DNA of 12,161 nt, from assembly GCA_937896105.1 (NCBI GenBank), contig CALBKR010000141.1, positions 1-12,161 of the forward strand. The letters are read 5' to 3'. Under the pieces are notes generated by a model that saw only the letters and a program-made list of their open reading frames with translations, was not told the DNA's origin and made no database searches. The DNA is from an uncultured Bacteroidales bacterium (GTDB lineage Bacteria > Bacteroidota > Bacteroidia > Bacteroidales > Bacteroidaceae). Each line of letters begins with the position of its first letter. Position 1 is the first letter of the stretch. Shown here piece after piece: positions 1 to 6,592 of the stretch. The position numbers and the translations under genes were made by a program.

Positions 1-387
1 GATGATGCAATCTGTTTTGACTGAAAATATTTTTGGGTTTGTATTGCAGATCCTGCGTCTTCTGTTTTACCAGATTCTACAATTGATACAGTTGCAAGAG
101 GTAGAGGAACAACTTTGTATATTCCAGAAGGTGCAAGTCGCATGTTGTGTGAATCTAGTTTGGAAGAATATGCGCTAGGTTTAAAAGAGCGTTCAGGAAA
201 CGGTTTATCAAATGCGTTGGCGTTCAGACTTGAAATGGATGAAGATTGTCAGATTGCAGATTGTGAAATAAAAAAGGTTAGTGTCCAAGTAAAAATGATT
301 TCGTATAAAGAAGCTGAAGAACAAAAAGAAAGTGACGAACTTAAACCTTTTTTTGAATTGGCAAAGAATTTGACGGATTTTTTATAG
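1..387 (+). pseudogene. RNase II/RNB-domain exoribonuclease remnant, 5' end outside the window
   Basis: Reading frame 1 from the first base gives DDAI, then a stop (TGA at 22-24), then an open stretch to TAG at 385-387. The wording on both sides of the stop fits one RNB catalytic domain: DDAI matches the end of the metal-binding acidic motif, followed by IADPAS, ARGRGTTLYIPEGA, ML.E, YALGL, ISYKEAEEQ and FELAKNL. In the family a glycine is common at the TGA position, so a GGA-to-TGA change is a simple explanation. The domain stops about half way, so the later RNB residues and the S1 domain are absent, and the product could not be a working 3'-to-5' exoribonuclease. A TTG at 115 could start a 90-residue peptide, but that would lack the active site. 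The region is AT-rich with A/T-ending codons and AGA arginines, unlike recO next door. It may be a transferred and decayed fragment, or a chimeric joint in the assembly. Family assignment is by motif recognition, not by a search. Confidence 0.7.
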
Positions 388-392
388 CTTTG
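385..392 (+). promoter_or_regulatory. Possible Bacteroidetes -7 promoter element for recO
   Basis: TAGCTTTG matches the Bacteroidetes -7 consensus TAnnTTTG exactly and lies 27 nt before the recO ATG, which would leave a leader of roughly 20 nt. No TTTG -33 element sits at the usual distance: the nearest copies, at 352-355 and 369-372, are too far and too close. The element overlaps the TAG that ends the RNB remnant. It is a short motif that can occur by chance, so this is only a candidate. Confidence 0.3.
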
Positions 393-410
393 CTGTTGGA
401 ATGGCTATTT

Positions 411-416
411 AGGAGG
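411..416 (+). promoter_or_regulatory. Shine-Dalgarno sequence that fixes the recO start
   Basis: AGGAGG lies 3 nt before the ATG at 420. A perfect Shine-Dalgarno core is uncommon in Bacteroidetes and the spacing is short. It still supports the ATG at 420 over an in-frame TTG at 390, which would add ten residues with no family counterpart. Confidence 0.5.
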
Positions 417-419
417 GAT

Positions 420-1145
420 ATGGTAGAGAAATTCGAAGGCATTGTGTTGCGTACACTTAAATACAGCGACAGCCTTATGATTGCCGACATATATACTGCA
501 CAACGTGGACGTATGTCGTTTTTGGTGCCAATATCGCGCAGCAAGCGCGGTAGGGTGCGCAATGTGCTGTTCCAGCCGTTGTCGATGCTCTCCTTCACTG
601 CCAATGTCAAGGAGGGTGCATCATTGTCACGCATAGGTGAGGTGCAACCCTATCTGCTTTACTCTACAATACAGAACGATGTGGTAAAGTCCTCTATGGC
701 GCTTTATCTTGCCGAGTTGCTTACATTCGCGTTGCGTGAAAGCGGGAGGGATGAATCCTTGTTTACCTTCCTTGACAGGTCGCTTACACTGCTCGACACT
801 CTTGAACAGGGCTATGCCGATTTCCATCTGGTATTTATGGTGCAGCTGCTGCATTTCCTCGGTATATATCCCAATCTCGATGGCTATGCCCCGGGCTGTT
901 ATCTTGACCTTGCACAGGGATGCGTCGCGCGCGAACATCCCCTGCATCCGCATTTCCTTATGCCTGCCGATGCGGTCTCTTTCATCGGGCTGTTGCGCAC
1001 GGGGTACGACTCGATGCATCTGCTCTCATTGAACAGAAAGTTGCGAGGTGAGTACCTCGCAACCCTTTCACGTTATTATCGTCTGCATCTCCCGGATTTC
1101 CCCGAACTAAAGTCGGCCGAGGTGCTACGCGAACTGTTTGACTGA
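420..1145 (+). CDS. recO: DNA repair protein RecO
   Basis: RecO works in the RecF pathway of recombinational repair. In the cytoplasm it binds SSB-coated single-stranded DNA and, with RecR, helps load RecA. The 241-residue product has the family layout. An N-terminal OB-fold (about 1-80) opens with the typical FEGIVLRTLKYSDS and IADIYTAQRGR wording. A helical C-terminal domain follows, and the protein ends LHLPDFPELKSAEVLRELFD, a tail typical of Bacteroidales RecO. Only two cysteines (160 and 168) stand where some RecO proteins have a four-cysteine zinc site, so zinc binding is doubtful. The ATG at 420 is chosen because of the AGGAGG just before it and because MVEKFEGIVL is the usual N-terminus. 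The gene converges on the yqeY-like gene with only 3 nt between the stops. Its GC content is clearly higher than that of the remnant upstream. Confidence 0.93.
   Translation: MVEKFEGIVLRTLKYSDSLMIADIYTAQRGRMSFLVPISRSKRGRVRNVLFQPLSMLSFTANVKEGASLSRIGEVQPYLLYSTIQNDVVKSSMALYLAELLTFALRESGRDESLFTFLDRSLTLLDTLEQGYADFHLVFMVQLLHFLGIYPNLDGYAPGCYLDLAQGCVAREHPLHPHFLMPADAVSFIGLLRTGYDSMHLLSLNRKLRGEYLATLSRYYRLHLPDFPELKSAEVLRELFD
1040..1063 (-). terminator. Candidate terminator hairpin of the dcw operon, inside recO
   Basis: GTTGCGAGGT (1040-1049) and ACCTCGCAAC (1054-1063) form a perfect 10-bp stem with a 4-nt loop. For transcription from the dcw side, the hairpin comes about 85 nt after the last stop codon (1149) and is followed by TTTCTGTTC, a T-rich but interrupted tract. 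On the recO strand the following bases (CCTTTCACG) are less terminator-like. The stem lies in recO codons for residues 207-215, so it would end a transcript running antisense to recO. Function is inferred from position and structure only. Confidence 0.4.
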
Positions 1146-1148
1146 TTT

Positions 1149-1598
1149 TCAGGCAAGCAACTGCTTTACGATAGTTGATATTGTACGCCCCTCGGCTTTG
1201 CCGGCGAGCTGCTTTGTCGCAACACCCATTACCTTTCCCATATCCTGCGGGCCGGTTGCACCTGTCTGTGCGATTATCTCCTTGAGTACTGCGGTAACCT
1301 CCTCCTCGCTCATCTGCTTGGGAAGGTATTTCGACATTACCTCTACCTGTGCCAGCTCCTCTGCAGCCAGCTCCGGGCGGTTCTGGCTGCTGTAAAGCTC
1401 GGCCGACTCCTTGCCCTGTTTCACAAGTTTCTGAATTAGCTTGATGGCTGTCTCATCGCTGACGGTGTCGCCTGCTCCGGGTGCTGTCTTTGCCTCGAGG
1501 AGAACTTTCTTTATGTTTCGGAGGGTGTCGAGTGCTACTTTATCCTTTGCCTTCATCGCCTCCTTTATGTCGTTGCTGATGGTATCAAATAAATCCAT
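1149..1598 (-). CDS. yqeY: GatB/YqeY domain-containing protein
   Basis: The 149-residue product belongs to the YqeY family, which resembles the C-terminal tRNA-binding tail domain of GatB, the amidotransferase subunit. As a free-standing protein its role is not established. The family wording is clear: an N-terminal helical half with D-K-AMKAKDK and LR-IK (about 10-30), the motif YLPKQMSEEE (91-100), then DMGKVMG (119-125) and a C-terminal GRTISTIVKQLL. The length is normal for the family. ATG is preceded by AAGAAGGAT, a modest Shine-Dalgarno sequence, and by a run of eight A. The gene is last in the dcw operon, 33 nt after ftsZ, and its stop faces that of recO. A link to division is suggested only by position; it may simply be a co-transcribed neighbour. 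Confidence 0.9.
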   Translation of the reverse strand: MDLFDTISNDIKEAMKAKDKVALDTLRNIKKVLLEAKTAPGAGDTVSDETAIKLIQKLVKQGKESAELYSSQNRPELAAEELAQVEVMSKYLPKQMSEEEVTAVLKEIIAQTGATGPQDMGKVMGVATKQLAGKAEGRTISTIVKQLLA

Positions 1599-1631
1599 AT
1601 CCTTCTTTTTTTTACTGTTTACAAATATTGG

Positions 1632-3014
1632 TTATTCCTCTGCATTCTTTCTCCCGTTTGTCTCTTCGTTATAATATACGGGTACGCCTAAACTGTCATC
1701 GTCTTCTTCCTCCACCTTGTCTTCTTCGGCAGTATCATTGCTGCCGTATCCGACTGCACTGCCGCCGAGCAGGGCAACAATCTTTTCAAGGTCCTGTGCG
1801 CTGCGGCTGTATGTGGGCGAGTTGTCGAGTGCTGCGATGAACTCCTCGTTGTACATCTCGTCGCCCTTGAAGATGTACACCTTATATTCGGGCTTGTACA
1901 GGACATTGACCATCTGTTCGAGTTTCTGCTCCTCTTCCTTCTGCTTCTTTATGGCTTCGAGGCTTATTGCCTTTTCTTCCTCTTCTACAGCATTGACTTC
2001 GGGACCCATTCCCGGGATATCCTTCATCCCGAACCCGGTGGCAAGCACGGTGACCTTCACTTCGCCAACCTTGAGGTTGGCATCCTTGCTGTATCCCCAG
2101 ATGAGCTCTATGTTCTCATCGGTGAACTGTTCCATAAAGGATTCTACCTCGCCCATCTCTTCAACACGGATGGGGTCATTGGGGTTCTCGTATATGTTGA
2201 AAAGTATCTTCTTCGACTTGTAGATATCGTTATTGTTGAGCAGCGGTGAGTGCAGCGCCTTGTGGAACGCGCGCATTACACGCATTTCGCCACTCTCGAC
2301 ACCGTAGCTCATAATGGCCACGCCTCCGTTCTTGAGTACCTTCTTCACATCGCGGAAGTCGAGGTTGATGACACCGCGTGCCGTTATTATCTCGGCAATG
2401 CTCTTTGTCGCAGTCGTGAGTACATCGTCCACCACCTTGAAGCCTTTCGATACCTCCATCTTTGGGTAGATGTCAATGAGACGCTGGTTGTTGACTACAA
2501 GCAATGCGTCGACATGCTTTGATATCTCGATGACACCGCGGAGCGCCTGCTTTATCTTTCCTTTCATCTCGAACTTGAACGGGATGGTTACAATGCCAAC
2601 GGTGAGTATCCCCAGGCTACGGGCAATCTCGGCAACTACCGGTGCAGCTCCTGTACCGGTACCACCACCCATACCGGCGGTGATGAAGGCCATCTTTGTA
2701 CCATCGTTGAAGAGCTTTTCAATCTCTTCGCGGCTCTCCTCGGCTGCACGGCGTGCCACTTCGGGGTCGTTTCCGGCACCAAGTCCTTCGGTTATTGCAA
2801 GTCCAAGCTGTATCTTCTTTGGGATGGGCGAGTTCTGCATCGCCTGTAAATCGGTATTACATACCGCAAACGACACGTTGTGTATGCCTTTGCGGTACAT
2901 ATTCTGTACTGCATTGCTGCCGCCACCGCCAACGCCTATGACCTTGATTATTCTTGGGGCATCGGTGGGTATCGCGAATGGTAGGCTCTGTCTTGCTGGT
3001 TCTTTATTTTCCAT
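1632..3014 (-). CDS. ftsZ: Cell division protein FtsZ
   Basis: FtsZ is the tubulin-like GTPase that polymerises at mid-cell into the Z ring and recruits the division machinery. The 460-residue product shows the N-terminal KVIGVGGGGSNAV (24-36), CNTD (52-55), the tubulin signature GMGGGTGTGAAPV (114-126) and the T7 loop NLDFRD (217-222) that completes the GTPase site of the next subunit. The core ends near residue 332 (VTVLATGFG). The remainder is unusual. A charged segment (about 343-370) leads to a second ordered-looking block (371-411, with VYIFKGDEMYNEEF and SPTYSR), then an acidic run (430-440) and a short tail. I do not see the classical proline-rich C-terminal peptide that binds FtsA in proteobacteria. 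ATG lies 13 nt after the ftsA stop, with a weak AGG before it. Confidence 0.97.
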   Translation of the reverse strand: MENKEPARQSLPFAIPTDAPRIIKVIGVGGGGSNAVQNMYRKGIHNVSFAVCNTDLQAMQNSPIPKKIQLGLAITEGLGAGNDPEVARRAAEESREEIEKLFNDGTKMAFITAGMGGGTGTGAAPVVAEIARSLGILTVGIVTIPFKFEMKGKIKQALRGVIEISKHVDALLVVNNQRLIDIYPKMEVSKGFKVVDDVLTTATKSIAEIITARGVINLDFRDVKKVLKNGGVAIMSYGVESGEMRVMRAFHKALHSPLLNNNDIYKSKKILFNIYENPNDPIRVEEMGEVESFMEQFTDENIELIWGYSKDANLKVGEVKVTVLATGFGMKDIPGMGPEVNAVEEEEKAISLEAIKKQKEEEQKLEQMVNVLYKPEYKVYIFKGDEMYNEEFIAALDNSPTYSRSAQDLEKIVALLGGSAVGYGSNDTAEEDKVEEEDDDSLGVPVYYNEETNGRKNAEE

Positions 3015-3027
3015 ACCTGTGTGTCAT

Positions 3028-4470
3028 TTATTTGTCTTTGTTCTCTTTTGAGTTACTCTCCCTGTTGTCATCATCGTCTTCATCATCGGTGTTGCTATCC
3101 TCTTCTCTTGTTGCGTTGTCGATGAACTGCTTTGCTGCATCGAATAACGAACCGAAAAGGTTCCAGCTTGATGACTTTTCTGCCTTCTGTTTCTGCTTCT
3201 CTTCCTTTATTCTTTGTTTCTCGGCTCTCTGTTTCTGCTTCTCTTCTTCTTTCTTCTTCCTCTCCTCTTCTCGCCTTCTTGCCTCTTCATCGGGGTCTAT
3301 GGTATTTTCCATCTCCTCATCGTTGAAGATTTTTCCGGTGGTCTGCGGCATCTCGATATTATCCTCGCAGCAGTTCTCCTTTCCCTGTTTCAGGAGTCCG
3401 TAAAGTGCCGTTGTGATTACACCGTTTACGTTTACCTCGCTTTCGCTTATGAGGTTGAACTGCGGCTCGGGTTTTATCTCGGTAGTGAAATTGGACAGGA
3501 ACTCCTCCAGGAGCAGTGCAAGGTTCTTGAGCTTTGAGCCGCCGCCGGTAAATACTATGTGGCGTACGCGTTCACCCGACTCCTCTATCCGGTAGCGTAC
3601 ATTCTGCAAAATTTCGCTCATACGCGCATTGATGACACTGTTCAGTGTCTCATTGCTGATACCCTCGTTTTCGTTGAGTGTCGACTTGTAGCCGCGGGTT
3701 ATCTTTATCTCCTCGGCCTGGGCGAACGAGAGGCGTTCGGCTGTGAGGTCGCGGGTTATGTTGTTGCTTCCAAGGGGCAGCACCGTGAGCATCTTAGGCA
3801 TTTCGTTGTCATAGATAGATATGGTTGTGGTTTCGGCTCCGATGTTTACAAGTGCACAGCCATTGCGGCATAAATCCTTGGGAAGCAGTATCTCGGCATC
3901 GAGGCGTGCGGCACAAAGGCTGTCTACAATCTCTATGCCGGCCTGGTCAAAACTGTCGTGCAGTTGTTTGTAGAACTGCTCTTTCATCACAATGTTGAAG
4001 TAGTTGCACTCTATTGACTGTGTTGGGGCACCTATGGGGTTTAGGTCGACATTGCCGTCGAACTTGTACTCCTGGGTTTCGGCCTGGAGTCTCTTGTATC
4101 CTTCGGGGGTCTGGAAGGTGTCGTGGTTCTCCCTTTCCATCTCGTCGATTATATCTTTTGTAATCTTTATGTACTCCCCAAATCCGCGGCTCACCTTTGA
4201 CCTTATACTGTGGGTGCTGAGCCCGGCAAAGGATATATACGCCTTTTTAATGCTCACCTCCTTTAGTGTGGCATCAAGAATGTTTATAATGTCTGTTATG
4301 GCCTGGCTCGCCTTGTCGACATTGCGTACAATTCCTTTGGATATGAAACCGTCGACAGGCGTGCTTGCGGTTGCAAGTATCCTTATACCTTCGGTAGTTT
4401 CCATTCCCACAACTCCCGAAATCTTTGAGGAGCTGAGCTCAATGGCTGCGATGTAATAGTTGTTTCCCAT
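3028..4470 (-). CDS. ftsA: Cell division protein FtsA
   Basis: FtsA is the actin-fold, ATP-binding protein that ties FtsZ filaments to the inner face of the membrane and recruits later division proteins. The 480-residue product begins YYIAAIELSSSKISGVVG (phosphate-1 loop, about 5-22). It continues with the SHS2/1C region (roughly 85-190), CALVNIGAETTTISIYD (phosphate 2, 205-221) and IVFTGGGSKLKN (adenosine loop, 305-316). After the actin core come a highly charged Arg/Lys/Glu/Gln segment (about 392-432), a Trp/Phe-containing amphipathic stretch (433-452) that probably binds membrane, and an acidic tail (455-480). I start at the ATG at 4470, two bases after the ftsQ stop. The in-frame TTG at 4494 would add eight residues, overlap ftsQ and extend past the normal N-terminus. 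Confidence 0.95.
   Translation of the reverse strand: MGNNYYIAAIELSSSKISGVVGMETTEGIRILATASTPVDGFISKGIVRNVDKASQAITDIINILDATLKEVSIKKAYISFAGLSTHSIRSKVSRGFGEYIKITKDIIDEMERENHDTFQTPEGYKRLQAETQEYKFDGNVDLNPIGAPTQSIECNYFNIVMKEQFYKQLHDSFDQAGIEIVDSLCAARLDAEILLPKDLCRNGCALVNIGAETTTISIYDNEMPKMLTVLPLGSNNITRDLTAERLSFAQAEEIKITRGYKSTLNENEGISNETLNSVINARMSEILQNVRYRIEESGERVRHIVFTGGGSKLKNLALLLEEFLSNFTTEIKPEPQFNLISESEVNVNGVITTALYGLLKQGKENCCEDNIEMPQTTGKIFNDEEMENTIDPDEEARRREEERKKKEEEKQKQRAEKQRIKEEKQKQKAEKSSSWNLFGSLFDAAKQFIDNATREEDSNTDDEDDDDNRESNSKENKDK
3187..3246. repeat. Two 18-bp direct copies in the charged tail of ftsA
   Basis: CTGTTTCTGCTTCTCTTC occurs at 3187-3204 and 3229-3246, 42 bp apart. The spacing is exactly 14 codons, so both copies are read in the same frame, giving EEKQKQ[R/K]AE twice in FtsA. 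The flanks are only partly alike. It looks like an old in-frame tandem duplication or slippage in low-complexity coding sequence rather than a mobile or regulatory element. Confidence 0.6.
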
Positions 4471-4472
4471 AT

Positions 4473-5210
4473 CTATTTTTCCCTTTTGGTGCAAATTACT
4501 TTATTGCTTATCTTGACATTCAGTTTACTGTATTTATCCCACCCTACGGTGTTCAGCGCTTCGGTGTAGAAGACCTTGAGATTGCCCAGTTTCTTGTCGA
4601 GCATCCTGACATTCCCCAACTCAATAATGTGGTTGCCCATTTTAGGTGTTATTATAATCTCCTTCTCGCTGTTGAAATATATCTGTTCAATCTGTGCGAG
4701 CCAGAATGGGTCATTGTCTATAGCTTTGACTATGCTCTTGAGCTCATATCCAAGCATACTGTCATCAACCTCTCCTGACACTACCGGCAGCAGCAACGGT
4801 TTCTTAATATCTGTTATCTTCTTGCCCTCTATATCGACATAATAGAACTTTCCGGCCTTGTCGTATACCTTTATTACCGGTTCACGGCATACAAGATCCA
4901 TCTTCATTCTATTGTCATTGGTCTTGTAGACCTGACATTTCTTGACCAGGGACATTGCCTTGACAAAATTCTCAATTTCAAGGCAGCTGATACTTTCCAT
5001 CGTCTTGCCTTTCGGATACAGTCCTTCGTTTGTAAGTATATCTACAATCTCTCCGTTATTGATAGTGCCAAGCCTGTTGCCCGATATGCTTATGACAAGT
5101 TCCTTGCATTTGTCATTGTCTCTCTGCTGTGGAATAATGACAAAAACAAACAGCCCGTAGCATACCAATGCTGCTATGATGATGTATTTCAGGTATCTCT
5201 TCTTAAGCAT
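4473..5210 (-). CDS. ftsQ: Cell division protein FtsQ
   Basis: FtsQ is a single-pass membrane protein of the divisome that, with FtsL and FtsB, helps control septal peptidoglycan synthesis. The 245-residue product has a short basic N-terminus (KKRYLK), one transmembrane helix (about 9-27) and a periplasmic part. The first section (about 38-110) fits a small POTRA domain (ISGNRLGTINNGEIVDILTNEG is its start). The rest is a beta-rich domain ending with VGWDKYSKLNVKISNKVICTK, wording I associate with Bacteroidales FtsQ. It is somewhat shorter than the E. coli protein. The ATG overlaps the murC stop by one base (TAATG), and ftsA follows after 2 nt. Sequence conservation in this family is low, so the call rests on position, topology and the C-terminal block together. 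Confidence 0.9.
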   Translation of the reverse strand: MLKKRYLKYIIIAALVCYGLFVFVIIPQQRDNDKCKELVISISGNRLGTINNGEIVDILTNEGLYPKGKTMESISCLEIENFVKAMSLVKKCQVYKTNDNRMKMDLVCREPVIKVYDKAGKFYYVDIEGKKITDIKKPLLLPVVSGEVDDSMLGYELKSIVKAIDNDPFWLAQIEQIYFNSEKEIIITPKMGNHIIELGNVRMLDKKLGNLKVFYTEALNTVGWDKYSKLNVKISNKVICTKREK

Positions 5211-6592
5211 TATCTGTTATTGAGTATTTTTTTTATCTGCGGTATCTCGTTTTCTATGTCTCCTGCTCCGAGAGAAACAAGAATTTCCACTTCGTTCTTT
5301 ATCTCTTCTATTGCGTCGAGTACTCCGGCGCGGCTACACATACTCTTCTCGACACTCGGGGCAAGATGGTCATATATAAGCCTGCTTGTTACGCCTGGGA
5401 TGGGTTTCTCCCTTGCAGGGTATATGTCTACAAGTATTACCTTGTCGAACATTGACAGGCTTTGTGCAAACTCCTTGTAGAAATCGGCTGTGCGGCTGAA
5501 GAGATGCGGCTGGAACAGCACTGTAATCTTCTTGTCGCTGTAGAGCTCTTTTATCGACTTTGCACAGGCGCTCACCTCATCGGGGTGGTGGGCATAGTCG
5601 CTGATGAGTACCAGGTTTTCCTCCTTTATATGGAAATCAAAACGGCGCTCGGCTCCGGCAAAACTCTTCATAGCAGCCTTTATCTCTTCGGCTGTCGCAC
5701 CACAAATCTCGGCCATTGCCATTGATGCAATACCGTTCTCGATGTTTATACTCATAGGTACGCCAAGTTCAACATCATCAATCCTTTGCCAGGGCGATAC
5801 GTAGTCGAATATTATTGTTCCGCCGCCAATGCGTATGTTTTCGGCACGGAAATCGCCCTGTTCCCTGCTGTATGTGTAGATGCTGACGCCTGGTTTTGTC
5901 CTCGGCTTCACCTCAAGGCCTTCGTGTATAATAAGGTAGCCTCCGTCGACAATTCTTTCGGTGAACTGTGCAAATGCTTCAAGGTAGTTCTCCTTGTTGC
6001 CGTATATGTCGAGGTGGTCGGGGTCGGCCGATGTGATGGTTGCCACGTATGGTTGCAGATGCAGGAATGAACGGTCATATTCGTCGGCTTCAATGACAAC
6101 AAAGTTACTCTTGCCGGTTGTTATGAGGTTGCTCTTGTAGTTTTTTGATATGCCACCGAGGAAAGCTGCACAATCGATGCTTGAGCTGTGCAGCAGATGT
6201 GCTGTCATCGTCGAGGTCGTTGTCTTGCCGTGTGTGCCTGCTGCACATACGCCGCGTTTCCCTCTTGTTATTATACCAAGCACCTCGGCTCTCTTCTTTA
6301 TTGTAAACCCGCCATTGCGGAACAGCTCCCACTCCTTGTGGTCGGCCGGTATTGCCGGTGTGTACACGACGAGCGTCGATGCCGGGTTCTTGCACTCGGC
6401 AGGAACAAGGTCGGCATTCTCCTCAAAGTGCAGCACTGCGCCCTCCTCAATGAGCTTGCCTGTCAGTTCACTGGGCGTGCGGTCGTATCCTCCAACGAAC
6501 TTGCCTTCGTTGAGGAAATATCTTACCAGGGCGCTCATACCAATTCCGCCTGCGCCAAGGAAATATACCGATTTGATATCCTTGAGTTCCAT
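5210..6592 (-). CDS. murC: UDP-N-acetylmuramate--L-alanine ligase MurC
   Basis: MurC uses ATP to join L-alanine to UDP-MurNAc, the first step of the peptide stem, in the cytoplasm. The 460-residue product has the three Mur ligase domains. The N-terminal Rossmann-like domain shows FLGAGGIGMS (11-20). The central ATPase domain has the P-loop GTHGKTTT (119-126), EADEYDRSF (168-176) and DPDHLDIY (190-197). The C-terminal domain follows from FAGAERRFD (322-330), with DYAHHPDEV (342-350) and QPHLFSRT (371-378). These blocks separate MurC from MurD, MurE and MurF; the GAGGIGMS and AHHP wording in particular is MurC/Mpl type. Mpl, the recycling ligase, is the alternative but does not normally sit in the dcw cluster. 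Both ends overlap neighbours by one base (TAATG), so translation is probably coupled to murG and ftsQ. Confidence 0.96.
   Translation of the reverse strand: MELKDIKSVYFLGAGGIGMSALVRYFLNEGKFVGGYDRTPSELTGKLIEEGAVLHFEENADLVPAECKNPASTLVVYTPAIPADHKEWELFRNGGFTIKKRAEVLGIITRGKRGVCAAGTHGKTTTSTMTAHLLHSSSIDCAAFLGGISKNYKSNLITTGKSNFVVIEADEYDRSFLHLQPYVATITSADPDHLDIYGNKENYLEAFAQFTERIVDGGYLIIHEGLEVKPRTKPGVSIYTYSREQGDFRAENIRIGGGTIIFDYVSPWQRIDDVELGVPMSINIENGIASMAMAEICGATAEEIKAAMKSFAGAERRFDFHIKEENLVLISDYAHHPDEVSACAKSIKELYSDKKITVLFQPHLFSRTADFYKEFAQSLSMFDKVILVDIYPAREKPIPGVTSRLIYDHLAPSVEKSMCSRAGVLDAIEEIKNEVEILVSLGAGDIENEIPQIKKILNNR

Noticed and set aside
1599..1631. Promoter for the yqeY-like gene: AATATTTG resembles the -7 element on the - strand
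   Set aside because: It has one mismatch to TAnnTTTG and no TTTG at -33; the AT-rich 33-nt gap makes chance matches likely.
2653..2662. Ten-base palindrome GTACCGGTAC in ftsZ
   Set aside because: It arises from the Gly-Thr-Gly codons of the FtsZ signature motif; there is no loop and no sign of an operator.
4471..4494. TTG at 4494 as the ftsA start
   Set aside because: It is a rare start codon inside ftsQ; the ATG at 4470 follows the ftsQ stop directly and gives the normal FtsA N-terminus.
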